The notes beneath the pieces were generated by a model. The model saw nothing but the letters and a program-made list of their open reading frames with translations, ran no database searches and had not been told where the DNA came from. From NCBI RefSeq assembly GCF_000143535.2, contig NC_037318.1, positions 2,046,001-2,110,000 of the forward strand: a stretch of DNA of 64,000 nucleotides. The letters are read 5' to 3'. The position numbers were made by a program, and so were the translations under genes. Source of the stretch: Botrytis cinerea B05.10 (taxonomy: Eukaryota > Ascomycota > Leotiomycetes > Helotiales > Sclerotiniaceae). This document shows positions 55,548 through 64,000 of the stretch, in pieces; positions within the stretch are counted from its first letter, which is position 1, and each line of letters opens with the position of its first letter.

Positions 55548-56057
55548 ATGGTTTTACTTAGCAAGATAGCCGTGATGGCCGTGGGCCTCAGCTCATCAGC
55601 TGCGCTTGCCAGCGTCATTCCCCGCAACACAATCCACTTCATCTCTATGGATAACATAGACAGAATCCTCTCCTTTACATCCCACCCTGAGTGTGAGGAC
55701 ATTGCGGACATTCACCACAAAGGTGGAGAGAGCTTCGTTATGGAAATGCCTTATGGCTGGGGAGGTACTGTTATGGCTAAGCAGTATGATTCGGTTGTCC
55801 CTGTCTTCCGTGTTCAAGCCGAGATTCAATGGCAAAAGTTCGAAGGCAAAACCTACTACGATGCCAGCGCCATCACCAACAATACCGATAACTCTGGTAT
55901 CCGTTTTGTTTACCCAGCTGGCCAGGGCAATGTCCACAGCGCACGAAGTGGATGCACCGTTTATCCTTGCGATACTGCCTATCTCAAGAGTGACGACGTG
56001 CAAACAAGGGTCACTGAACAAACTGATATGGTTGTTGAGATTGGTACCAAATACTAA
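55548..56057 (+). CDS. Small secreted protein (169 residues)
   Basis: A single exon. The N-terminus MVLLSKIAVMAVGLSSSAAL is a clear signal peptide with likely cleavage near residues 20-22, and a dibasic-like IPR follows. The mature protein of about 145 residues includes TIHFISMDNIDRILSFTS, a Gly/Trp-rich turn (MPYGWGGTVMAKQY), YYDASAITNNTDNSGIRFVY and C-terminal cysteines (SGCTVYPCDTAY). It ends DDVQTRVTEQTDMVVEIGTK. I associate this pattern with a family of small secreted ascomycete proteins of unknown role, some of which databases label DNase1-like; that label comes from memory and is not evidence of activity. The TATA box and CT-rich leader suggest strong expression. A role in the extracellular space is likely. 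Confidence 0.85.
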   Translation: MVLLSKIAVMAVGLSSSAALASVIPRNTIHFISMDNIDRILSFTSHPECEDIADIHHKGGESFVMEMPYGWGGTVMAKQYDSVVPVFRVQAEIQWQKFEGKTYYDASAITNNTDNSGIRFVYPAGQGNVHSARSGCTVYPCDTAYLKSDDVQTRVTEQTDMVVEIGTKY

Positions 56058-58469
56058 GAGTAAGTTCCTAGCTGATTCTCATGTCTTGAACTCCTCACTT
56101 ACTTATTGTAGGCTTCCAATTGAATATCTGATGGCGTTCGCGGGCGTTTTCGTTTCGGCTTGCCTTCAGTCTCGGCATCCTTAGATCGCCATTTTCGGTA
56201 AATCGAAAGCATACTTCCATGTCAGGCGATTCCTTCGGTGTGAAAGGGCAAGAGTCTGGGGGTTTCAAAGCTCGAGAATATACCCTGGGATCTGATCTAA
56301 ACGAAGTTCGACGGTGGTCTTGGAATTTGTTGGGTTATCTCGTGGATAATTTCGAACATGTATGATATAAAAATGTGCTGCCTAGTAAAGATGCACATGC
56401 AGAAGAAATATTATCACACATCAAACATACATAAGAAATGAAAAGTGGCAGAATGATTAGTCAAAAAGTACGAATACAAAACGGACAAGCCCATATACTT
56501 CAACTTCCATCTTGAGAAACAGGAAATTTTGGTTCCTTTGTTCTTGATGGACCACCAGAGCACACGGTCAAAAATGGTGGCCGCATCCTAAGTCTACCTT
56601 CTGGATGCTCTCGGCTACAACGCAGAGGGTCCACGAATGAGTGCAAATGGAAGACATAATATGATATCAGTACTTCAACCTTTCCTAAAAACCATGATGT
56701 AACTTTCATTTTTGTTCTCGGTCCAATTACTGCTGTACTTGATGCTCTCTCCTCTCGGAGTCGAAATCTTTTGAATGGACTCCCAAAGATACCAGTTGAC
56801 GTCTGCGATGTTTTTGTTTTTGCTTTGCTTCAGCTATGACTCGTACTACTATATGCCAAAGTTCACAACGTTTGGATCTCACTTGTGTCCCAGTATATCT
56901 AAAAAAAAAATTCACATATACTTAATACTCATCCACGTTCGTGTTGCCTCCCTTGAATCTCAATTTTTGCCTTGATCGTATTCAACCTCGTAGGTTCGCT
57001 ACCTTCCTCGCGGTCAAACAAATTCATCTTGGTTATATCGTCTACACGCCAACGCTACGTTGGCCGGAGGAGTCTCTACTTCCACGAGTTCCGTGGTGGC
57101 TCTAGACTCTTGGATACAACAACACTAACAATGTCGGATGTTATCAGAGAAATAAAAAAATGCTTTCCCCTTCTTGCCAATGTTTCTTCTTACTACCTTT
57201 TCCCCCTGCCTCATATCTTCTGGCGTTCGATGATCTTGATATCAAGATGGTTGAATATGTATACAACAGATGTATTATCATGTACTATCAAGAAGCGGAA
57301 TAATGGGATATGTTTGGTATTGGCTGAAGACTGTAGTGGAGTTGTTTCTACAAACACTTGACAGACGTTGAGCGTTCGGAATAATTTTACCGATATCAAC
57401 GATCAGCCAGAAATGGCAAGTACATCCATATACTCCCCGAGGTTCTTCCGGTCCATGATTCTGGGGAGTAGCAAGTAATGAGAATGTGCACTGAAGAAAC
57501 CAACAGTTGAACCTCGATTTATTAACATTGGATCTTGATTTTGACATAGGATTTTTCGGCATTTCTGACAGTCGTGAGATGGACCATATCAGAGCTTCCA
57601 ACTCTCTTGAACCTACCGTAGTTAAATTGACAAATGTAATACTTCCCACTTCAATACCTATCTTCCAATGTCCATGTAATAATCAGATAGAGCTCCACTA
57701 TAGACACTGACATTCTTGACAAAGTGGAGTGAATGGCTGGCTGTTGCTCGCTGATGTGCAAGCTTTATCTAGCTACTCCACCAGAGCTGTTCTAGATTAA
57801 CTCACGTTTCCGGCACGTTGTTCACTCGAGAGTCGATACACGAGATAGCATACATTCTCTTCCTCTGTGGATAAGCAGAAGTTGCCTTGAGTTTCAGTGC
57901 TCTTAACACATGTTTGGATGTTTAATTTTTAGTTTTTGGAAAAGAACCCCCTCGTTATTATATCAATCACGGAGAGAATTGATTAATACACGCATCAATT
58001 TCGGCTGGTTTTTGCGAGGCTGAAGTGTGGCTGAAATGACCGAAGTGGCTAGAATTAATCTAAGCGAGTTGGGGTGAGAAATTGGAGAGAAACTGGTGAT
58101 GATGTAGTTGCGGCTAGAGCTTCCCTCGGCTTTCCAATGACAAAATTTGCTTCTGTTCTCTTCTGCTAGAAATACTACCAAAAACCAGTCGATTCATTCA
58201 TTCATTGGCTTTGAAGACGATGTTATAATTCCATGATATATATTTAAAAACTCAATTTCACTGGTTCATTTCCATTATTCTTGATGTCAAGGTACCTACC
58301 TAATCTCCATCCTCCAAGTACCAGCTCGTTCTAGACCTTGGCTCATAACTCAACCTGAGCACACGACCTCCTACAAGGCCCCTCGACCAACAAGATTGAT
58401 AAGAATCAAACCATCTTTGTTCTATCCTCGAATACACCAACACGATAACCATCTGAGACATCAATCATC
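56058..58469. other. Intergenic region
   Basis: About 2.4 kb. Immediately after 56057 a GTAAGT at 56060 and a TTGTAG near 56112 could be an intron in the 3' leader. ORFs at 56972-57361 (+) and 57278-57649 (-) oppose each other and were not accepted; the minus-strand one opens with GTG, not ATG. The end includes the promoter of 58470. Confidence 0.5.
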
Positions 58470-60209
58470 ATGGGAAGGGCGAAATTTCCCAGCGGGATGG
58501 AGCGTCGAAAGTCCTCTACTCCTCACTACCACACCTTCCCCACCCCACCACCCAAGTCTCGCGGCAGACCTCAAGTCACATCAACTTTGTCATCTGGTGG
58601 CGATGGATCTGCGCACTCGAATTCGAATGAAGGGGAGCCCGAAGATGAACAAAATCAATCTCCTCTTCCAATAAAACAACTCGCTGTATTAGCAATCATC
58701 GCGCTCGCCGAACAAACCGCGTTGAATTCGATATCTCCATACCTTCCCGAAATGACGTCGAAATTTCCAGAAGTTGATCCAAGTCAAATAGGTTTATACG
58801 TCGGAACTATAGCGTCGAGTTTCGCGTTCGCGCAATTTACAACGAACTTTTTCTGGGGCTGGTTATCTGATAGGATAGGGAGGAAGCCGGTGGTAATGCT
58901 TGGGACTCTTTTGACATCAGCATGTTTTGTTGCTTTTGGATTCTGCAGAACATTATGGCAGGCAGTGTTGGTACAAGCGCTCATGGGTATGGTCAACGGA
59001 AATCAGGGTGTAATAAGTACATGTTTAGGGGAGATCACGGACCGCAGTAACCAGAGTAAGGCATTTGTCTATCTGCCAGTCATCTATGGAATTGGTGGCA
59101 TAACAGGACCAGCTTTGGGTGGGTTGTTAATTTTCGAAGAGAATCCCTTCAACAAGGGGCATCCAAATCCTTATCCATATCTACTACCGAATTTGTTTGC
59201 GGCATCAATATTAATCCTCGACTTGGTATTGACGGGCTTTTTCCTGGAAGAAAGTCTGGAAGAGGCAAAAAATCTTCCTCCTTTGAAGCATCGAATGAAG
59301 AGCCTCTTCACGTGGATGTGGCAATTCACAGGAGGAGCTCGACATCCAACCTATACAAGAACCCCCTCTCAGCGTGCACTCCTTCATGACTCTGATGCAT
59401 CGGACGAAGAAGATTCTGAGACCGAATCACTCCTCTCAACGGGCGACTTCTTCCAGTCATCAAATGAAGCTCACTTATCCTACAAGGAAGTCCTAAATCG
59501 CGACACTGTAATCCTTCTTGGTACTTATCTTATCTTTCAACTCTCGAACATTTCCTTCAACTCTCTTTATCCTATCTTTGCATCGGCTCCCGAGCGCTCT
59601 GGACGAGCACTTTCTCCTTCTGAAATCGGTCTTTCTCTCTCTTTTGCAGGAATAGTTACAATTGTCTTCCAAATTGGCATTTTTGGTAAACTCAAAGAAA
59701 AGATGGGAAACAAAGCAACGTATAGGTCAGGATTGTTCCTCTTCTTCATTTCCATGATGCTTATGCCATGGATCGGATACAAGGACTCTCCTCCACCTTT
59801 CGGCATCGGAAATGGAAAATTATGGCTGTGGGTTGAACTTGGCTTCGTCCTGTTATTGAAAACAGTAGCCGCTGTGGGAGGACTCACAAGTGCTCTTTTA
59901 CTTATCACAAATTCTGCGCCTAATCATGGTGTGCTTGGCACATTGAATGGCCTGGCACAAACTTTAAGTGCAGCGGGAAGAGCAGCAGGCCCTTTCTTGA
60001 GTGGAGGATTGTTTACTTTGGGAACAAAGATTCATAATGGGGGATTCCTCACCTGGGGCGTTTTTAGTGGGATCGCTTTGGTGGGATTTGTGTTCAGCTG
60101 GGGAATCCGAGGGAAAGATTTGGAGAGTGGGGACTGGAGTGATGAGAGTAGTGATGAGGAGAGCGATAGTGAAAGTGGTGAGGATTTAGAGGCTGGGCAA
60201 TCATCGTGA
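58470..60209 (+). CDS. MFS transporter, ZIFL-like (plant ZIFL1 / yeast YCR023C-like)
   Basis: A single-exon gene of 579 residues starting MGRAKFPSGMERRKSSTP with a good context. An N-terminal Ser/Pro/Glu-rich cytosolic tail of about 65 residues precedes the first helix (AVLAIIALAEQTALNSI). Motif A (GWLSDRIGRKPVVMLGTL, near residue 130) and motif C (GIGGITGPALGGLL) are clear. A central acidic loop (DASDEEDSETESLL) lies between the two six-helix halves, and the C-terminus is again acidic (DESSDEESDSESGEDLEAG). The overall pattern matches fungal members of the zinc-induced-facilitator-like family, which move metals, organic anions or protons, often at the vacuole. The substrate is unknown. Confidence 0.9.
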   Translation: MGRAKFPSGMERRKSSTPHYHTFPTPPPKSRGRPQVTSTLSSGGDGSAHSNSNEGEPEDEQNQSPLPIKQLAVLAIIALAEQTALNSISPYLPEMTSKFPEVDPSQIGLYVGTIASSFAFAQFTTNFFWGWLSDRIGRKPVVMLGTLLTSACFVAFGFCRTLWQAVLVQALMGMVNGNQGVISTCLGEITDRSNQSKAFVYLPVIYGIGGITGPALGGLLIFEENPFNKGHPNPYPYLLPNLFAASILILDLVLTGFFLEESLEEAKNLPPLKHRMKSLFTWMWQFTGGARHPTYTRTPSQRALLHDSDASDEEDSETESLLSTGDFFQSSNEAHLSYKEVLNRDTVILLGTYLIFQLSNISFNSLYPIFASAPERSGRALSPSEIGLSLSFAGIVTIVFQIGIFGKLKEKMGNKATYRSGLFLFFISMMLMPWIGYKDSPPPFGIGNGKLWLWVELGFVLLLKTVAAVGGLTSALLLITNSAPNHGVLGTLNGLAQTLSAAGRAAGPFLSGGLFTLGTKIHNGGFLTWGVFSGIALVGFVFSWGIRGKDLESGDWSDESSDEESDSESGEDLEAGQSS

Positions 60210-60868
60210 TAAGTTTGAGAGGTTCATCGATCGGATCCCCGGTATTATATTGTAACAAATACTTTACATTTTGCGTTGTTCTTGATGGGAATGGGATGTA
60301 TGTTTTTCATATTGGTATAGGGTATTCATTGGGCGGTACAGGAGTCTCGGCGCATAGAGAGAAGAAGGGATGATAGCGAGATTAGACTTTTACACGGGGA
60401 AGTAGAACATACATGAGCAGCGTGCATACAAATACTGTGGATTTAGAAGCTTTTGTAGCTAATACAATTTATCTCACCAAGCATTTCTATGATCATAATA
60501 TCGACCCCATCGGAAGCTTAGCGCACGGGCCAATTTACACAATACCAAAAGCATCCATCCACCTTACATCCAATCCAGTCCATCTCACGAAACGTGATGA
60601 TGAAATTAATTCGAATTTCACCAAATGCTATGGAGCTTTCCAAAAATCCGATTTCATCATGTCTTTCTTCGTTCTCCTCACCTCTATTCTTATCCTTCTT
60701 TTGTCTATACCTCTCTTCTACCGTACAAAATGGTGGAGGGATGGGCTCGAGCAAGTGTGTTTCAGACGGATTCCAATCAATGCGCTATCAATATCAAGTC
60801 TCCCCTCGAACTTCTCCATGCTATTAACTCCAGTGCTCAGAATATCTCTTTCAAGACCTATTTCCACA
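60210..60868. other. Intergenic region or 5' extension of the SDR frame
   Basis: The reading frame of the next gene is open back to 60413 with a hydrophobic segment (FFVLLTSILILLLSIPLFY, about residues 84-102 of that frame). It could be a membrane N-terminus or a chance frame. I prefer the start at 60869. Confidence 0.4.
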
Positions 60869-61998
60869 ATGTCATTCTTCTTAAATCATTTGAAATCACA
60901 CACCCTAGTTACCTTACCCATTCCTGAAAAGAAGTTTACGGGGAAAACAATCATTGTCACAGGGAGTAATAGTGGATTGGGACTAGAGGCCGCGAGGTGG
61001 TTTGTATGTATTTGTTTCAACTTCTATGTGGACATGTGGATTCTCTGAGTATTAATGAAATAAAAGGTCCGTCTCGATGCCCAAAAAGTCATCCTTGCCG
61101 TCCGCTCCCTCTCAAAAGGTGAAGCTGCACGTCAATCCATCATAAGCAGTACCTCCTGCTCTCCAGACACCCTCGAAGTATGGAATCTCGATCTTTGCTC
61201 TCAATCTTCTGTCAGAGAATTCGCGCATCGAGCAAATGCGCTCCCGAGACTTGATGTTTTGGTATCGAATGCTGGAATCTATGTTTTTGATTTCGAAGTA
61301 GCAGAGGAAAATGAAGAGACGATTTGTGTAAATGTAATTAATACGTTTTTGTTGGCTTTGCTTTTGTTGCCTAAACTGAGGGAAACTAGTATAGAATATG
61401 ATACGAGGGGGGTAATGACATTCACGGGAAGTTTCGTGCATCATCTTACTACGTTCCCGGAACGGCGAGCCGGGAACGTATTTGAAGAATTGCGAGTGGA
61501 GGAAAGAGCAGATATGAAAGATCGATATAATGTGAGTAAACTCATCTCTCTGCTATTTTCCCGAGAACTCGCGTTTGCTCTTCGCGAATCTGAGAGGCGC
61601 GGGAGGGAGGGACATGTTGTTGCGAATATTGTTAATCCCGGGTTGGTGGATACGGAGATTATGAGACATGCGACGGGAGCTACGAAACATTTGGTGAGGG
61701 GAGCGATGAAATTGATGGCGAGAAGTGTTGAGGAGGGGAGTAGGACTTTAGTGCATGCTGCTGGAGGAGAGGAGGAAACGAATGGAATGTATTTGGATGA
61801 TTGTAAGATTGGGAAGTTAGTACCCCCTCTACGTGTTTTGTTTATTCGATACGGATATTGTGGATTTTGGACTAACGAGAAATTAGAGTATCACCATGGA
61901 CAACATCACTCGATGGGATAGCAACCCAAAAAGACATTTGGATGGAATTATCGCAGGAATTGGAGAAGGTAGAACCAGGTATCATGGGGAATGTATGA
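60869..61998 (+). CDS. Short-chain dehydrogenase/reductase
   Basis: An NAD(P)-dependent oxidoreductase with a Rossmann fold. I splice three exons: 60869-61003, 61067-61815 and 61887-61998. Both introns are GT-AG, and the last exon restores a normal ending (WTTSLDGIATQKDIWMELSQ) that the read-through frame lacks. The product is 331 residues. The cofactor loop GKTIIVTGSNSGLGLEAARW is followed by VRLDAQKVILAVRSLSKG. The segment VLVSNAGIYVFDFE carries the NAG motif. The catalytic Tyr and Lys are in RYNVSKLISLLF (YxxxK), and the Ser is probably the one in TFTGSFVHH. The end VNPGLVDTEIMRHATG is typical. A possible longer start is at 60413. A hydrophobic substrate is likely but unknown. An 11 bp inverted repeat (61449-61459 and 61469-61479) lies within exon 2. 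Confidence 0.92.
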
Positions 61999-63747
61999 GA
62001 GATTTAGATCGAAATTTATACTGCCTTTTGTAATCAATTCCCATGCCATTGTGTTAAAATTTTGGGCATAAGTAACATGGATGCGGAGGCAACCTCGCCA
62101 GGCGAGGTTGCCTCTTCCCTACCGAATGCAGTATTGATATTTCGCGAGATTCTCTCAGATATGCAACAAAACTTCTGAAGAGCGATGTGACTGGTCAGTC
62201 AGAATCAGACGAGAGATGAATGATGCTCTTCTCAGAATTCAGAAACTTATTAAGTGGAATATAGCAAATGAAAAAAAAGATAGCTATACTTCCTGACGCT
62301 TCAACATGAGATATCACCAGGGCAATATTACCTCAAAAGTTCCCGATAAGTTAAGTTTGTCTGAGAGATAATAGAAATTGCTAATTATTTATAAACAGAG
62401 ATCTTTTCATACGCCATATCTAATTCCAAGCCTTTCTCTCCATCCTGGGTATTTCCATTCATTCAATCATACGAAGAGCCATCCGGTTCGCTCTCAAATT
62501 CAATCTCATGTCATCCTACGTCCGCAAGACTGTCGTCCCGCTCTTTCCCAACGCAAACAGCAAATATCCAAGGAAATCAAAAAGGTGGAATCTCCATACT
62601 TCTCCTGTTCTTCTCAAATCCGTGAATCTCCAAGCTCGTGGTGCTCCATTTCATACTCGTCGATCCGGTCGCCGCCATTTCTTTCGGCTGTGAAAGAGAA
62701 CCCTCCATTTCAACCGTCTCATGATGGCCATCCAATCCCCTTTCCCCCGGTGAACCCTCCGCCACTAATTCCATTTTCTCGTCGTATTCACCTTGTGGCA
62801 GCTCTGCAATCCCAGGATGTGCATCGATTGCTTTTCGTTCCGGTTTCTCTAAGGTCTGAAGAAATAGCCATTTCATGCATACCTTCGCAAAAGTAATCCG
62901 CAGGGTATGGATGCGATGCATATTAATACTATGATGACTATTCGAATGATGTAGGATGTTTTTTTTTTGTCCTAAAGCTCAATGGTCTGTTAAAAGTAAA
63001 TGCGGAGCCAAGAACATTGGAGGCGGCGTCATCCATATATAACCTGCCATCTAGCAAACTAAGAACTGTGAAAAGAAATAAACCATAGATATTGATCACT
63101 ACCAGCGAAAGCAAACGAGCGAGATGAGACGTTCTGAGAAAAATGGTACGCGTTAATCTTATTGAAAAGACCCTTCAAGTCAACGGCTTAATGCTCGTTG
63201 AAGACTTTTGTGGGACATCGCCGTCTTCGTGCATCACTCAACCGGAGGCAGACGCATCACCACAGAGCTAGAAACACGCGCCCTGAGATCTTATGTAGCC
63301 GACATAATGTAGATGGCAATAAAAGTGCTGTAACATTCAAAGAAGACTCAGTCAAACTTATGACACAAATCGGCTTTTTGACTCCCGTTTTACGTTCTTT
63401 CGTAAACCTTCTCTTGAAGTTAACAGAGAGGCACTCACTAAATTCATTCCATTTGAAAGTGTGCTTTCTTGTGTCTTTGACGATGCTAATTCTAACACCT
63501 GTTTGGCCTTCCTCTTCGTAGTGAGTTTTAATGACTTGTTTTTTTGGTTTGTCTTTCAAAGTGGCTGGTTAAACACGTGATACAAATGCACACTCGCCAC
63601 AGTTACACAAAATGTGTGTTCTCGACTAAACTCACTCCATTAGACATCAACATATAACGTTAATCGATTATGCTTATGTATGTATATATGTGCATACCCA
63701 GGTCGTTGAGAGAGAGGTCAAAATGTCTATTTTCCGCTTCCTCAAAT
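61999..63747. other. Intergenic region
   Basis: It contains the palindrome at 62086-62114. Overlapping frames on both strands at 62378-62921 cannot be resolved. ORFs around 63198-63559 are unsupported. Confidence 0.5.
62086..62114. repeat. Perfect inverted repeat (14 bp arms, 1 nt centre)
   Basis: The left arm GAGGCAACCTCGCC (62086-62099) and its exact reverse complement (62101-62114) flank a single A. This can fold into a strong stem in RNA or a cruciform in DNA. It lies about 90 bp downstream of the SDR stop codon. Confidence 0.95.
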
Positions 63748-64000
63748 CTACTTCTTTGCTGGTCTCACCATCCATATGAACCCCTCTCCTTTCCGATCAC
63801 CAAATCTTTCTGGTATTTTTGTTTCACAATGTTTGACATATTCAAATCCCTCGGACTCATACAGTGGTCGACCAGCGACAGATGCTTCTACTACGGCCTA
63901 ATTTGAACACACATTAGCTACAGTTATCAATGAGAGCGGGGATCCAATCAAATGCTCAGATCGGCAGTTTCGACGTACCGTGTATCCAAGTTCATCAGCA
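63748..64000 (-). CDS. GNAT-type N-acetyltransferase, 5'-truncated at window edge
   Basis: The C-terminal end of a gene running off the right edge. I splice 64000-63979 and 63897-63748 around an 81 bp GT-AG intron. The residues ADELGYT join to AVVEASVAGRPLYESEGFEY, the typical fungal GNAT end in which a residue-rich loop precedes PLYESEGFE. The tail DRKGEGFIWMVRPAKK with a TAG stop follows. Acetyl-CoA-dependent transfer is expected, but the substrate is not identifiable from this part. Confidence 0.8.

Noticed and set aside
57278..57649. Minus-strand ORF of 123 codons
   Set aside because: It begins with GTG, not ATG, and overlaps an opposing ORF of equal quality.
62378..62921. Overlapping ORFs on both strands
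   Set aside because: Three competing frames, none with a domain or clear start, so no gene can be chosen.
1..64000. CRISPR arrays, transposase genes, rRNA
   Set aside because: No spaced direct-repeat array, transposase or reverse transcriptase motif, or rRNA sequence was recognised on either strand.

Overview
This window looks like nuclear DNA of a filamentous ascomycete, most likely a leotiomycete of the Botrytis/Sclerotinia type. The evidence is many 45-80 bp GT-AG introns with CTAAC-like branch sites, TATA boxes well upstream of starts, a nuclear tRNA-Leu with an intron, and proteins typical of this group. The species assignment is inference. Intron boundaries were placed by hand from splice motifs, phase and protein continuity.

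Layout. (1) 1-1375: the 3' part of an unrecognised acidic-protein gene that runs into a roughly 127 bp periodic array of intron-like units. (2) 1575-5530 (-): a complete three-exon Osh1-type oxysterol-binding protein (ankyrin, PH, FFAT, ORD). (3) 5.5-9.5 kb: gene-poor DNA with a (GA)22 microsatellite and a possible 55-residue membrane microprotein. (4) 9.5-19.7 kb: a local expansion of six diverged paralogues of a small, unrecognised intracellular protein family (9506, 11118, 12406, 16082, 17883, 19176). One copy is frameshifted. An unrelated small Cys-pair protein (13965) lies inside the cluster. (5) 21.4 kb: tRNA-Leu(AAG). (6) 22.2-33.0 kb: a detoxification-like neighbourhood. An ECM4/omega-class glutathione transferase is divergent from a full ABCC (MRP-like) transporter and is followed by a DHA2-type MFS transporter.

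(7) 35.9-52.2 kb: genes that look directed at cell-surface or secretory-pathway glycans. They are a GT32/OCH1-like mannosyltransferase, a membrane acyltransferase-3 protein, an O-fucosyltransferase-like type II protein, an uncharacterised type II luminal protein, and a divergent membrane-anchored SGNH-like protein. Two small zinc-ribbon-like genes (one frameshifted in an A6 run) and two gene relics sit between them. (8) 52.2-64 kb: a small secreted protein (55548), a ZIFL-like MFS transporter (58470), a short-chain dehydrogenase (60869) with a perfect palindrome just downstream, and the 3' end of a GNAT acetyltransferase running off the right edge.

The most promising undescribed material is the six-member paralogue cluster at 9.5-19.7 kb. 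Next come the surface-glycan neighbourhood at 36-52 kb and the periodic intron-like array at the left edge.
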